Position numbers and translations under genes: made by a program. This document shows, one piece after another, positions 60,001 through 64,000 of a DNA stretch of 64,000 nt. The notes below the pieces were generated by a model, which was given only the letters and a program-made list of their open reading frames with translations, was not told where the DNA came from and made no database searches. Source of the stretch: Sthenelais limicola (lineage: Eukaryota; Annelida; Polychaeta; Phyllodocida; Sigalionidae); assembly GCA_942159475.1 (NCBI GenBank), contig OW804102.1, forward strand, positions 20,030,684 through 20,094,683. The letters are read 5' to 3'. Every line of letters starts with the position of its first letter. The first letter of the stretch is position 1.

Positions 60001-63000
60001 AAAAGGTAGACATCCATTCAAGAAGATTATCACTCCTTTTAGTCGATATGATTCATGAAATAAGAAATAATAATAATAATAACAGTAATAATTATATTTC
60101 GAAAATATCACCTTTGCGGACTGCCTGATGAGCTCCCCCAGGAGTGAAACCATGTAATGCCAGCTAGCCCCACCCCCAATGCCCCCCTGCCCACTAGTGG
60201 ATTATGGGAATTATTAATAAATTCTCTCCTTTTAATAAAATAAACACGGCAGAAGGGATATTATTTACTTAAACCATCATTTTAATGAAAATAACAATAA
60301 ATAATATAAACAATTGAAACATCACAATTGTTTCTTGGCATAGCCTATGACGTAATCGGCCTGATCTTGATGTAATAGCATCGCTATGGATACATTCCAG
60401 TCTTCATTGCGTGGTAGCAGTTTGGTGGGAGAGGGTGGGCTGCAACTTGCCACGTACCATATAAAATAAATTACTACTTACAGTTACGATCTGTAGTGGG
60501 AAATACTGAAAAACATAAGTACACAACAAACTCATTTGTGTGGTAAAAAAACAAATTAAATGTGACCATAAATCATTGCACAATTTCCTTTTGAAGTGTA
60601 AAACTTCTGTGTTGAAATAGTGTGAGATAATAGCAGAACTCCACTAGAGGAAAGACGGCGGCGACAATTTATATGTTGCCCACTAACTTCAATTCATTTC
60701 ATGTTTGCAATGAAAACGCAAATGGAGGAGTGTCAGATGTGCTGCCACATTCTCTGGAAACTGTTGTTTCTGTATGGATATTTGTTGCAACAAATTAGTG
60801 GGCAACAACAAAATTTGTCGGCGATGTTTTTCTCTTTAGTGGAGTCACTTTCAATAGTAATTTGTAACCTTATCAAGGATCCCCATATTAATGAATGCCC
60901 AGTTGGCGCCAACAACTATTATGGGTTAGTCTCAGTCAAAGATTAATAATTGGTAGAAAGTGAAGGATGGATAACTACAGCTTCTGTCATATGTTGTGTT
61001 TTGTCAAGCTGTCAGGGTAGAGCAGGGAAGCCTCGTTTCTGAGAAAATGAAAAAGATTTTTTTTTATTATTCAACATTTGTATACAGCAAGCGTTCTTTT
61101 GTCAAAACCAGTGCTCACAGGGTGGATTATGCTATACTGCCTGGGGCTGTCTCTATTGTCTATTGTGTATATATAGTTAACTATTGCGTGCTAACTAATA
61201 CATTTGACTATGCAAATAAGATTTAGTTACTATACTGGGTTACTGATAATGTATTCAATGTGGCTATATTTCAGGGCGAAGAGGATAATTCTGCTGGAAT
61301 AACTTTAGGTGTTACATTCATAAACGTTTCAAATGAAAACACAATTTGTTCTGCAAAGCGAAGAAGATACTAGAAAATCAAGGCCACTCGGATATTCAAT
61401 ATATATGTTTTAGGCATCTTCTCTATCTGGAACTCAGAAAGCTGCAATAAAACATCTTAGGACAATATTTGGAACATCTTTGGAATATTTTGTGATAAGA
61501 GGGAAGGTGGAAGAAATACATTTACGGTCACGTCCACCACCGAGGTAGGTCCCTTTAAAGATTTTAAGGATAGACATTTGTTTAAAATTGTGAATAGAAA
61601 TAACAAACAGGAAGATGTCCAAGCAGCAAAAACGGCTAGAAACTTGTGTAAGCACTTGGTTAAACAACAACAATCTGATTATTATAAGGATCTGTTATCC
61701 GTTTTTGTCCTGCATGTTCTCGGGATCTGTGATGTTACCAACCATTTTTCTACTCTGTCCAGTTCCATTGACCCTTTCCGGACGACAATATATATGTGGT
61801 TTGTGAAGGTATCTGTGGTGAAAATGTGATATTGAAGCCTTTTTTAAATTGGGATATCCACACACTATTATAGCCTGGGAAGCAAGTATTGTCAAACCAA
61901 TGATCATGTGACCTAGAGGCAATGATCAATGAGCCCTTGAGCCAATTGATCATGTGACCCAGAGATGTAACTAGCCCTGTTCCTGACAATGGTGGGGAGG
62001 GGGAGTAAGTATGAGAGACAAGGAGACAAGAGTGGGGAGAGCGAGGGGGAAGGTGGGGGGAAAGGGAGGGGGAAGGTGGGGAGGGACAGAGAGCAGAGTG
62101 GGACAAGAGGGAGCTAGAGAGAACATACAAGTGGGTAAGAGAGAGGGGGAGGGGGAGGGAGGGGGAGGGAGGGGGAGGGAGGGAGAGGTAGAGATTGAGG
62201 TAGAGATGGAGGTAGAGATGGAGGCAGAGGGGAGGGACAGAGAAGAAAGGGGAGGGGTTGCAGAGGGAGAAGAAGAGAAGACGGGCAGGGGGAGAAAGGA
62301 AAGGGGTAGGGCGAGAGAGGACAAAAGGGGAGGGGGAGAAAAAGAGAGAAGAGGGGGAGGGTTGAAGAGAAAAAGAGATCCATGGAGAGAGTGAAAGAGG
62401 ACAGGGCGAGGGGAAGGAAGAAAGAGAGGGACGAGTGGGGGGAAAGGGAGGGCGAGAGGAAGAGGGGAGAGTGAGTGAGATAGGAAGAGGGTGAAAGATT
62501 TATATCTAACAGTTCCTTACAATAGGTAGATAATAAAGTCATATTTTAAGCTGTGACAGTTGACAGCAGCTCCTCTGCACCAAGAAAGTTTAGTCCTACT
62601 ACTTCTAGAAGTCGCATCATATTCATGACATCACAAATGTTAGTAATTCTAAGAGGCAGGTAACTTTGAAAGTCTGTAACGTCACTAATTTTTGGAGTAT
62701 CAACAAAATCTTTTCATTTTTGTACTGCGCATCTCCCCTTCTGTACATCCCCAACATTTGTTATTTGTTTGTACATGTGATGTATCACAGGAAAATGAGT
62801 CATGTTGCCATGCGTTTCCATAACAACAGTCACTAGGTTTCTGAAGAAATAATTGGTTCCTGGTTTAATAAAAATTAAGTGATGAAAAAATATTTTGTTA
62901 AAAGTTTGTTTACCATTACTGGTGAAACTTATCAAGAAAAATGTTTTAAATAAATGTTATCATCCACTCATCTCACGCCACTCATTATTCATTCATTATT

Positions 63001-63532
63001 TAATTATGTGATCACCACACGGTCAATAATTGCATTTGTATTTTGTTTAAGATAGTGCTTTTAAAGGAAATTTAAAGGAAGAAATTTTGTACCTAAATCA
63101 TTTGTTTGTTTGCTTGTCAAACTTTTATTCATCAGATGATTGCGTCAGCCGGTCTCCTCCATTTATTTTTGGAGATTTACATGCCGTGCTGAATTAAATT
63201 TTATTACAGGGCACAATGACAAACAACCATTGGGTATCAGTGGTGGTTTGGAGAAAGCTAAAATGGCAGCTATCAGATTGGCCGATTGAGTTGTGTAGTT
63301 TCATCGGAGACAAATCCTGCTGAATGTGGCTATATAAAGTGCAGTATATTGTCATTAAATACCTGAATAAATATATGTTTTTAAAAAACGACTATTAACC
63401 TGCACACTTAAATATAATAAGCCTATATATAAGACAATATTGAGTTTTGTATAAATTGTAATCACCTGGAGAGATGAAGACCGTCAAGAGAACACATATC
63501 TGTAATAGTTGCTCACGTACGTACATCTCCAT
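23854..63532 (-). CDS. type I membrane protein with 24 CCP/sushi modules (28 exons, 1780 aa)
   Basis: Spliced gene of about 39.7 kb. Order in the protein: signal peptide (about 1-22), CCP1, an unrecognised 160-residue ten-cysteine module, CCP2, CCP3-15 (thirteen near-identical 61-residue modules), a 52-residue Ser/Thr-rich linker, CCP16-24, transmembrane helix, tail KYIKRQ. Each CCP has the four cysteines and the Trp before the fourth cysteine that define the fold. All introns are phase 1, as usual for CCP exon shuffling, and coding exons total 5343 bp (1781 codons with stop). Predicted location is the plasma membrane with a long extracellular stalk. CCP-rich membrane proteins include complement receptors/regulators, selectins and adhesion molecules. 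No lectin, EGF, CUB or protease domain is seen, so a complement-regulator or recognition/adhesion role is inference. A longer 5' end or alternative array usage cannot be excluded. Confidence 0.85.
24003..24996. other. intron 27 of the CCP gene with LINE tail remnant
   Basis: Contains an AT-rich stretch of TGAATGAATAAAT-like words (about 24190-24440). A plus-strand LINE remnant lies at 24467-24725. No exon is seen. Confidence 0.55.
24467..24725 (+). pseudogene. LINE polyprotein C-terminal remnant
   Basis: Plus-strand translation near 24469-24563 gives HRGPILWNRITNEVKSYSMK followed by EFRTFLRCM. This matches the RGPxLWNxI...K...FKxxLK ending common to CR1/Jockey-like non-LTR polyproteins. It is short, and nothing upstream of it is preserved. 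Confidence 0.6.
24997..25188 (-). CDS. CCP gene exon 27: CCP24 (membrane-proximal)
   Basis: 192 bp, phase 1-1 (acceptor CCTGTAG, donor CTG|GTGAGA). Cysteines fall in VTCLGLWGW, NFTCGQG, SKCGTDG and ERCAG, with Trp in GQWNPP: a complete CCP. The segment after the first cysteine lacks the usual Pro pair and is Trp-rich, which is atypical. Confidence 0.88.
25421..25480. mobile_element. terminal fragment of the array-inserted element
   Basis: CCTATTCACGCGTACACAGT and the following bases to GGTTCGGCT closely match the right end of the 839 bp insert at 43312-44150 (CCTATTCATGCGTACACAGT to GATTCGGCAA). Only this end is present, beside the splice-donor minisatellite. Confidence 0.65.
25488..25862. 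repeat. 38 bp minisatellite carrying the exon 26 splice donor
   Basis: About ten copies of a 38 bp unit. On the minus strand each copy reads approximately TATTGATCTCTGTACTG then GTATGTATCCTTGTG. The last copy is the real 3' end of exon 26 with its donor TTG|GTATGT (25835-25841). The array therefore multiplies the last roughly 20 exon bases and the 5' splice site into the adjacent intron. Using a decoy donor would add in-frame stop codons. Confidence 0.9.
25841..26023 (-). CDS. CCP gene exon 26: CCP23
   Basis: 183 bp, phase 1-1. Cysteines in IQCGEPPAVVG, YKCIGRR, LTCTALE and DPCIG, with Trp in ETWSPS. The exon end is the founder copy of the adjacent minisatellite. The five upstream introns and two downstream ones have ordinary single donors, so this is local. 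Confidence 0.9.
26024..27001. other. intron 25 of the CCP gene
   Basis: Carries the family A miniature element at 26146-26384. The remainder is AT-rich with no recognisable exon. Confidence 0.5.
26146..26384. mobile_element. family A miniature element, copy 2
   Basis: About 239 bp. Ends are GGTCAGATCATCAGAAAATG and, inverted, CATTATCTGATGATATGACCC. Internal sequence (CTAGGTATAC, GAGAGGATTGGTGA) is shared with copies 3 and 4. Confidence 0.75.
27002..27196 (-). CDS. CCP gene exon 25: CCP22
   Basis: 195 bp, phase 1-1. Cysteines in IVCPVPPDLPN, YECDMGY, LASCEW and NGCIR, with Trp in EQWRLA. A second Trp-rich stretch (KRWSFL) lies before the third cysteine. Donor TTC|GTAAGT, acceptor ATCTTCAG. 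Confidence 0.9.
27353..28577. mobile_element. 1.2 kb DNA element with perfect 36 bp terminal inverted repeats
   Basis: The first 36 bp (TGTCAATTCCGCCACAGTAG and on to GGACAT at 27388) are exactly complementary to 28542-28577. A partial third copy of the end lies at about 28751-28770. Hairpin element H2 sits inside. No transposase or clear target duplication is visible. It occupies intron 24 of the CCP gene. Confidence 0.85.
27419..28068. mobile_element. hairpin-bearing element, copy H2 (nested)
   Basis: Begins with a 138 bp hairpin (27419-27556; loop GCCA at 27489-27492). Then come CGAGTTATATTCTATTTTTA, a 12 bp inverted repeat TATATCATGATC (27579-27590) / GATCATGATATA (28057-28068), a TGACGTCA palindrome near 27697 and the end GTGTACAACCCCCGATC. 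The same parts in the same order occur in H1 (13021-13480), but the stem sequences differ. Confidence 0.7.
29080..29405. repeat. CCAAT-rich minisatellite
   Basis: Imperfect tandem repeat, period about 60-70 bp in its last three units. It contains seven copies of GCCAATCAGCT and repeated CTTACTAACAGCC, GGCTACAGC and ACACCCCT words. The unit TAACAGCCAATCAGCTAAGA starts at 29109, 29227, 29298 and 29359. It is in intron 24. Confidence 0.85.
30026..30427. mobile_element. family B miniature element, copy 2 (best preserved)
   Basis: 402 bp with terminal inverted repeats: TATGTGATGTGTTTCAGGAA at the left and GGAAAATGAGTCGC...-complementary sequence ending CACATCACATA at the right. It has no coding capacity. 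It ends 46 bp from exon 23's splice donor. Related copies: 494-858 and 35659-36173; fragments near 56496-56531 and 62776-62810. Confidence 0.78.
30474..30656 (-). CDS. CCP gene exon 24: CCP21
   Basis: 183 bp, phase 1-1 (acceptor AATTGCCAG, donor AAG|GTATCG). Cysteines in GRCSPIPHHVN, FTCFKGH, ALCSRG and VMCKG, Trp in GKWNIS. Potential N-glycosylation at NAT, NNS and NIS. Confidence 0.9.
30896..31096 (-). CDS. CCP gene exon 23: CCP20
   Basis: 201 bp, phase 1-1. Cysteines in IRCSALPQLLN, VYVCQAG, RTCQADG and PTCD, Trp in GAWSAT. The first loop is several residues longer than in neighbouring modules (TVMSERHTMDTYGATH). Confidence 0.9.
31330..31509 (-). CDS. CCP gene exon 22: CCP19
   Basis: 180 bp, phase 1-1. 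Cysteines in DICPSPTLLNG, LASCNLGY, HICANGG and QLCKG, Trp in GVWRKP. The donor is AAG|GTTTTT, weaker than the others. Confidence 0.88.
31616..31849. mobile_element. family A miniature element, copy 3
   Basis: About 234 bp in intron 21. The internal sequence ACTGAAAAATGGTCAATACT and GAGAGGATTGGTGATGGTGA aligns to copies 2 and 4. The terminal repeats are more eroded. Confidence 0.7.
32067..32252 (-). CDS. CCP gene exon 21: CCP18
   Basis: 186 bp, phase 1-1 (acceptor CATTGCAG, donor TTG|GTAAGA). Cysteines in RCPPFPYLEN, VTCHQGH, FLCRTSD and DQCLG, Trp in RTWQIS. Confidence 0.9.
32253..33765. other. intron 20 of the CCP gene
   Basis: Contains a segment of about 100 bp (32606-32714) nearly duplicated at 35563-35662. 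A GC-richer patch (33280-33700) carries a 22 bp direct repeat with GTCCCCATG and GGGGTTAAAG. A minus-strand open frame at 33744-33412 lacks CCP structure. Confidence 0.5.
33766..33960 (-). CDS. CCP gene exon 20: CCP17 plus last cysteine of CCP16
   Basis: 195 bp, phase 1-1 (acceptor CCTTGCAG, donor ACG|GTAATT). It starts with GKCVEG, supplying the fourth cysteine of CCP16. CCP17 follows: GLCPSPPHVHN, YRCLHG, IHCTAQ, Trp in RQWSKV, STC. The exon boundary is therefore shifted a few residues into the preceding module. Confidence 0.88.
34372..34554 (-). CDS. CCP gene exon 19: CCP16
   Basis: 183 bp, phase 1-1 (acceptor TTATTTTACAG, donor AGG|GTAATG). It has three of the four cysteines (YICPPQEHVDN, YTCTQGY, VVCQD) and Trp in LNWHID. 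The fourth cysteine comes from the next exon, and the splice restores IKGKC. Confidence 0.87.
35659..36173. mobile_element. family B element, copy 3, interrupted by a nested insertion
   Basis: Left end TGTGTTTCAGGAAAGTGAGT, right end TTTGTAACAAATCACATATA. The centre is split by a 231 bp insert (35820-36050) flanked by TATGGAACT on both sides (35811-35819 and 36051-36059). Confidence 0.7.
35820..36050. mobile_element. hairpin-bearing insert H3 with 9 bp target duplication
   Basis: Contains a hairpin at 35832-35936. The stem joins GGCGAGAAATG...GAAGCC to GGCTGAG...CATTTCCCTTGCC around the loop GAA, followed by the AAAAACGAGTTTT motif also seen beside the H1 and H2 stems. The 9 bp direct flanks suggest transposition. 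Confidence 0.65.
37554..37709 (-). CDS. CCP gene exon 18: Ser/Thr-rich linker
   Basis: 156 bp, phase 1-1 (acceptor TTTGTGCAG, donor AGG|GTGAGT). It encodes 52 residues without cysteine, rich in Ser, Thr, Lys and Glu (HSDAAVTSREKEKSTVNPPD ... TESYIDPTESEG). It separates the amplified CCP array from the nine divergent modules. It could be a flexible hinge or a proteolysis-sensitive region. Its identity as an exon rests on phase, splice sites and fit to the total frame. Confidence 0.72.
37710..39608. other. intron 17: long pyrimidine-rich low-complexity tract
   Basis: About 1.1 kb (38230-39330) is nearly pure C/T on the plus strand. It includes three units of about 110-120 bp beginning CTTCACCTCAACCACCA (near 38692, 38787 and 38878). 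Long open frames here come from this composition. A poly-G run lies at 37937-37949. Confidence 0.7.
39609..39791 (-). CDS. CCP gene exon 17: CCP15 (array module 13, most diverged)
   Basis: 183 bp, phase 1-1. Last module of the array in protein order. It differs from the consensus by MNGMKIED, NTKIFHYGDT and VTCVGGYT. It has lost the NKT glycosylation site but keeps four cysteines and GTW. Confidence 0.92.
40020..40202 (-). CDS. CCP gene exon 16: CCP14 (array module)
   Basis: 183 bp, phase 1-1. Consensus module: EKECPLDVNGMNIEDLNKT, FHYGDAITVTC, EGYTISNESNSQNITC, SNGTWNPAVTC. Four potential N-glycosylation sites. Confidence 0.93.
40604..40786 (-). CDS. CCP gene exon 15: CCP13 (array module)
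   Basis: 183 bp. Consensus except LAVNGMN near the start and GTWTPAVTC. The acceptor is TTTTCAG, from GGAAACAG changed to GAAAACAG, and remains valid. Confidence 0.93.
41167..41349 (-). CDS. CCP gene exon 14: CCP12 (array module)
   Basis: 183 bp, consensus module ending GTWNPAVKC. Its intron context is almost identical to that of the exon at 45025-45207. Confidence 0.93.
41742..41924 (-). CDS. CCP gene exon 13: CCP11 (array module)
   Basis: 183 bp, DLDKTIF variant (no NKT site) ending GTWTPAVKC. It is followed on the plus side by a long spacer that is duplicated after 47087. Confidence 0.93.
43030..43212 (-). CDS. CCP gene exon 12: CCP10 (array module)
   Basis: 183 bp, DLDKTTFHYGDT variant ending GTWNPAVTC. 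The acceptor-side bases differ slightly (CCAG|AAAAGGAG), preserving Glu-Lys-Glu-Cys. Confidence 0.93.
43312..44150. mobile_element. 839 bp insertion in the CCP array
   Basis: Flanked by the same 12 bp, CACAGCACCTAG (43300-43311 and 44151-44162). Other array spacers have this word once and run straight through. The insert starts CTGTACCTACAACCC and ends GATTCGGCAA. Its right end recurs at 25421-25480. It has no coding capacity. The enlarged exon spacing (1431 versus about 584 bp) is explained by this insert. Confidence 0.8.
44461..44643 (-). CDS. CCP gene exon 11: CCP9 (array module)
   Basis: 183 bp, starts EEECPLD (one Lys to Glu change) and ends GTWTPAVKC. The donor is TTG|GTTAGT instead of the array's usual GTCAGT. 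Both are acceptable, the former closer to consensus at the A position. Confidence 0.92.
45025..45207 (-). CDS. CCP gene exon 10: CCP8 (array module)
   Basis: 183 bp, consensus module ending GTWNPAVKC, with DLNKT. Duplicate partner of 41167-41349, including flanking introns. Confidence 0.93.
45607..45789 (-). CDS. CCP gene exon 9: CCP7 (array module)
   Basis: 183 bp, DLDKAIF variant ending GTWNPAVTC. It lacks the NKT site and keeps NES, NIT and NGT. Confidence 0.93.
46341..46523 (-). CDS. CCP gene exon 8: CCP6 (array module with fifth cysteine)
   Basis: 183 bp, EKECHLDMNGTNIEDLDKTT variant with SNCTW in place of SNGTW, adding a fifth cysteine immediately before the conserved Trp. MNGT adds an N-glycosylation site; NCT remains a sequon. 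Confidence 0.92.
46904..47086 (-). CDS. CCP gene exon 7: CCP5 (array module)
   Basis: 183 bp, consensus module ending GTWNPAVKC, with DLNKT. The 1.1 kb spacer on its plus side (47087-48150) is a copy of 41925-43000. Confidence 0.93.
48195..48377 (-). CDS. CCP gene exon 6: CCP4 (array module with fifth cysteine)
   Basis: 183 bp, DLNKT module with SNCTWNPVVKC: five cysteines, as in CCP6, and Ala to Val near the end. Confidence 0.92.
48776..48958 (-). CDS. CCP gene exon 5: CCP3 (first array module)
   Basis: 183 bp, begins EKKCPLD. DLDKAIFHYGDT variant ending GTWNPVVKC. Its upstream intron (48959-49906) is not array-like, marking the array's edge. Confidence 0.92.
48959..49906. other. intron 4 of the CCP gene
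   Basis: Unique AT-rich sequence with a TATATATA run near 49045. No repeat family member or exon recognised. Confidence 0.5.
49907..50131 (-). CDS. CCP gene exon 4: CCP2
   Basis: 225 bp, phase 1-1 (acceptor TCATTCCAG, donor AAA|GTGAGT). Cysteines in LFCTRPPTVNNG, VLCNKGY, ITCHVEV and GFCQ, Trp in PNWRPF. It is about 14 residues longer than the array modules because of an insertion before the Trp (EVHAKSQSVK). Confidence 0.88.
50132..50840. other. intron 3 of the CCP gene
   Basis: About 0.7 kb of unique AT-rich sequence. Nothing else recognised. Confidence 0.45.
50841..51320 (-). CDS. CCP gene exon 3: unrecognised 160-residue ten-cysteine module
   Basis: 480 bp, phase 1-1 (acceptor CTTTTATTTAG, donor AGT|GTGAGT), open throughout. 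Ten cysteines lie in NNCSS, SLCLGQ, DNCVN, VMCLL, TECIQPC, TPC, NFCGR, NDCEL and RLCDL. An even number fits five disulfides in a secreted fold. The middle is YYMTRQDNCVNTSDMYVMC and the end GGIRLKNYNDCELFGG. I cannot match it to CCP, CUB, lectin, EGF, vWF or scavenger-receptor families. An alternative is a first exon starting at an upstream in-frame Met (MHRPSFYLALPGLLIL looks weakly signal-like). The clean acceptor and the phase favour an internal exon. Confidence 0.72.
51321..52286. other. intron 2 of the CCP gene
   Basis: Carries family A copy 4 (51779-52015). The remainder is unique. Confidence 0.5.
51779..52015. mobile_element. family A miniature element, copy 4
   Basis: 237 bp. Starts GGGTCGGATCGTCAGAAAAT and ends inverted as ATGTTCTGAAGATCTGGCCC. 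The flanks are ATATAT-rich. Best-preserved ends of the four copies together with copy 1. Confidence 0.78.
52287..52475 (-). CDS. CCP gene exon 2: CCP1
   Basis: 189 bp, phase 1-1 (acceptor AACTTTCAG, donor AAG|GTATGT). Cysteines in DCYPFGTN, IGCEEGF, VECSPS and GKCKG, Trp in FRWTTL. First extracellular module after the signal peptide in this model. Confidence 0.86.
53260..53380. repeat. (CATA)n microsatellite, left of the LINE
   Basis: ACATACATACATGTATACAT-type repeats. The same microsatellite resumes at 54711-54775 on the other side of the LINE fragment. Confidence 0.85.
53381..54712 (-). mobile_element. 5'-truncated non-LTR retrotransposon (LINE)
   Basis: Minus-strand fragment with reverse-transcriptase motifs: GVPQGSILGPLLFLIYVND, then the catalytic FADDT, then the YKYLGITLD block. 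The frame from 54712 is open to a stop at 53977-53979. Homologous sequence continues past this stop in the same frame and then, after a shift, to a WNNLD...YKVFTAL segment near 53740. The 3' end is a poly-A tail (plus-strand T run 53381-53400). The 5' part, including the endonuclease, is missing. Motifs fit the CR1/Jockey-like group; the clade is not certain. Dead copy. Confidence 0.85.
55125..57051. mobile_element. 1.9 kb DNA element with GGGTTCT-rich ends
   Basis: Starts ACACTCTAAGAAGAAAGGGT and ends with the complement, CCTTTTTTCTTAGAGTGT. It is flanked by a possible 3 bp duplication AGT (55122-55124 and 57052-57054). About 200-300 bp at each end are packed with AAGGGTTCT/AGAACCCTT words in both orientations; the middle is unremarkable and non-coding. 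A 3 bp duplication and a CACT-like start would fit the CACTA group, but this is tentative. Confidence 0.8.
57426..57863 (+). pseudogene. Penelope-like element, GIY-YIG endonuclease fragment
   Basis: Open frame of 145 codons ending TAA at 57861-57863. It shows the GIY-YIG fold signature of Penelope-like retroelements: LIYCLECNVCKKQYVGKTKQ (both cysteine pairs and the YVG), the conserved RLYQHF, HFNSPNHAG, and the metal-binding Glu in NQMEMKWIHRL, followed by PQGLN. The reverse-transcriptase part is absent upstream (stop at 57423), so this is a truncated copy, although the endonuclease frame itself is unbroken. Plus strand, antisense to the CCP gene. Confidence 0.85.
58745..59845. repeat. composite repeat region with CT-rich and (ACAG)n tracts
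   Basis: Begins ACTAGCAAATACCCGTGC and ends TTTTATTAATATAGAGG, words I associate with widespread interspersed repeats. The inside contains two related segments (GGGCACC/GCAGCGCTGAGG... at 59480-59550 and GGGCACTGATAGG... at 59610-59690) and simple tracts. The class is not determined. Confidence 0.4.
60655..60830. repeat. inverted repeat, possible miniature element
   Basis: GGCGACAATTTATATGTTGC-CCACTAA near 60660-60685 is complementary (with small gaps) to TTAGTGGGCAACAACAAAAT-TTGTCGGCG near 60796-60825, with about 110 bp between. Confidence 0.55.
61990..62500. repeat. G/A-rich low-complexity tract
   Basis: About 0.5 kb almost entirely purine on the plus strand (GAGGGGGAGGGAGGG words). Open frames on both strands through it are compositional and not supported as genes. 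Confidence 0.8.
63466..63532 (-). CDS. CCP gene exon 1: signal peptide
   Basis: ATG at 63532 (a second in-frame ATG two codons later) encodes MEMYVREQLLQICVLLTVFI then S-P and a phase-1 donor (CAG|GTGATT). The hydrophobic core LLQICVLLTVFI followed by small residues is a signal peptide. The phase matches exon 2. It is the only exon of this kind found upstream of CCP1. The assignment rests on position, phase and hydrophobicity. Confidence 0.72.
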
Positions 63533-64000
63533 ATCCGCGTCCAATGCGGGGATGGCAACCTTGTGTTTTAAATCGTTATACCTGTATGAAACACATATAT
63601 TTAGTGTCTGTATACATATCGCACCAATGCTGATCTATGCCTAATTCCACTGATCCCACTAAGACTTCTCTAACCGATTGTTTAAATAGTCAAAACGGAA
63701 TTTGGATATGACGCAGTCCATGCCAATCCCGTTGCATCATTCATAGGATACAAATTATGATCTGGTACACAGATATTTTAGCGCAAGCATCATTGACAGT
63801 TTTTTCCCAGATGTATCCCTTATGGTATAATGTTCTGCCAATATGCATACCTGTAGACGATGCTCCCGATATTCTAGATGTCGCAGAACAAGAACTTTAG
63901 GCCATACATAGGCCAAACTTTAGGCCGAACTGATATGAATGTAGTGTAATTAGCGAATTCCTTATCTTATCTTATCTCATGAAAAAGAAAATGACATCAA
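63533..64000. other. 5' flank of the CCP gene
   Basis: Presumed 5' UTR/promoter region. AT-rich words such as ACTAAATATATG (minus strand, near 63600) could serve as a TATA element, but nothing decisive is seen. It ends in CTTATCTTATCTTATCT-type repeats near the window edge. Confidence 0.35.

Larger units (their letters stand above)
52476..63465. other. 11 kb intron 1 of the CCP gene, rich in mobile elements
   Basis: Holds a CATA microsatellite split by a LINE fragment (53260-54770), a 1.9 kb terminal-inverted-repeat element (55125-57051), a Penelope-type endonuclease fragment (57426-57863), a poly-C run (58217-58230) and (ACAG)n plus CT-rich tracts (58940-59335). It also holds (AAT)n near 60064, a short inverted repeat (60655-60830), a G/A-rich tract (61990-62500) and family B fragments. 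No CCP exon was found in it. Confidence 0.6.

Noticed and set aside
60701..60946. Plus-strand frame of 81 codons with cysteines and a hydrophobic stretch
   Set aside because: Overlaps the 60655-60830 inverted repeat and has no family resemblance.
61578..61829. Plus-strand frame beginning FKIVNRNNKQEDVQAAKTAR with an upstream GAG|GTAGGT donor-like site
   Set aside because: Somewhat protein-like and may be a decayed mobile-element gene, but there is no recognisable motif and no consistent exon chain.
62011..62542. Overlapping Glu/Gly-rich and Ser/Pro-rich frames on both strands
   Set aside because: Pure compositional effect of the G/A-rich tract.

Overview
The window is animal nuclear DNA. 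It is AT-rich, has short exons bounded by GT/AG splice sites, and is crowded with transposable-element debris: foldback and TTAA-type DNA elements, several short inverted-repeat families, non-LTR retroelement fragments and a Penelope-type GIY-YIG endonuclease. The gene content (a membrane protein of complement-control-protein (CCP/sushi) modules and a PLAC8-family gene) together with this repeat mix suggests a marine invertebrate. The phylum cannot be settled from the sequence alone.

Two spliced genes can be assembled, both on the minus strand. Gene 1 (8249 down to 3573; 5 exons; 217 aa predicted) is a PLAC8/cornifelin-type cysteine-rich protein with a low-complexity N-terminus of tandem Gly-Gln-Pro-Asn-Tyr repeats. 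Its exon phases (0, 0, 1, 0) close perfectly and the junctions rebuild the family's cysteine pattern.

Gene 2 (63532 down to 23854; 28 exons; 1780 aa predicted) is a type I membrane protein. It has a signal peptide, CCP1, a 160-residue ten-cysteine module that I do not recognise, CCP2, an array of 13 nearly identical CCP modules (48958-39609), a Ser/Thr-rich linker, nine divergent CCP modules, one transmembrane helix and a six-residue cytoplasmic tail. All 27 introns are phase 1, every internal exon is a multiple of three, and the summed coding length is exactly 1781 codons including the stop.

Layout: 1-3.6 kb, repeats only. 3.6-8.2 kb, PLAC8-like gene. 8.3-23.8 kb, intergenic, dominated by a 7.1 kb foldback element, a degenerate LINE, a cluster of GTCGC motifs and a 1.1 kb TTAA-flanked element. 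23.9-39.2 kb, the membrane-proximal half of the CCP gene, with introns holding many miniature elements. 39.6-49.0 kb, the amplified CCP array with higher-order duplication. 49.9-52.5 kb, the N-terminal modules. 52.5-63.5 kb, an 11 kb first intron that has collected a LINE, a DNA transposon and a Penelope fragment.

The most unusual observations are: the homogenised, heavily N-glycosylated 13-module array with odd-cysteine variants; the unrecognised ten-cysteine module; a minisatellite that has amplified a 5' splice site about ten times; and a family of long hairpins with the same architecture but different, self-complementary stems.
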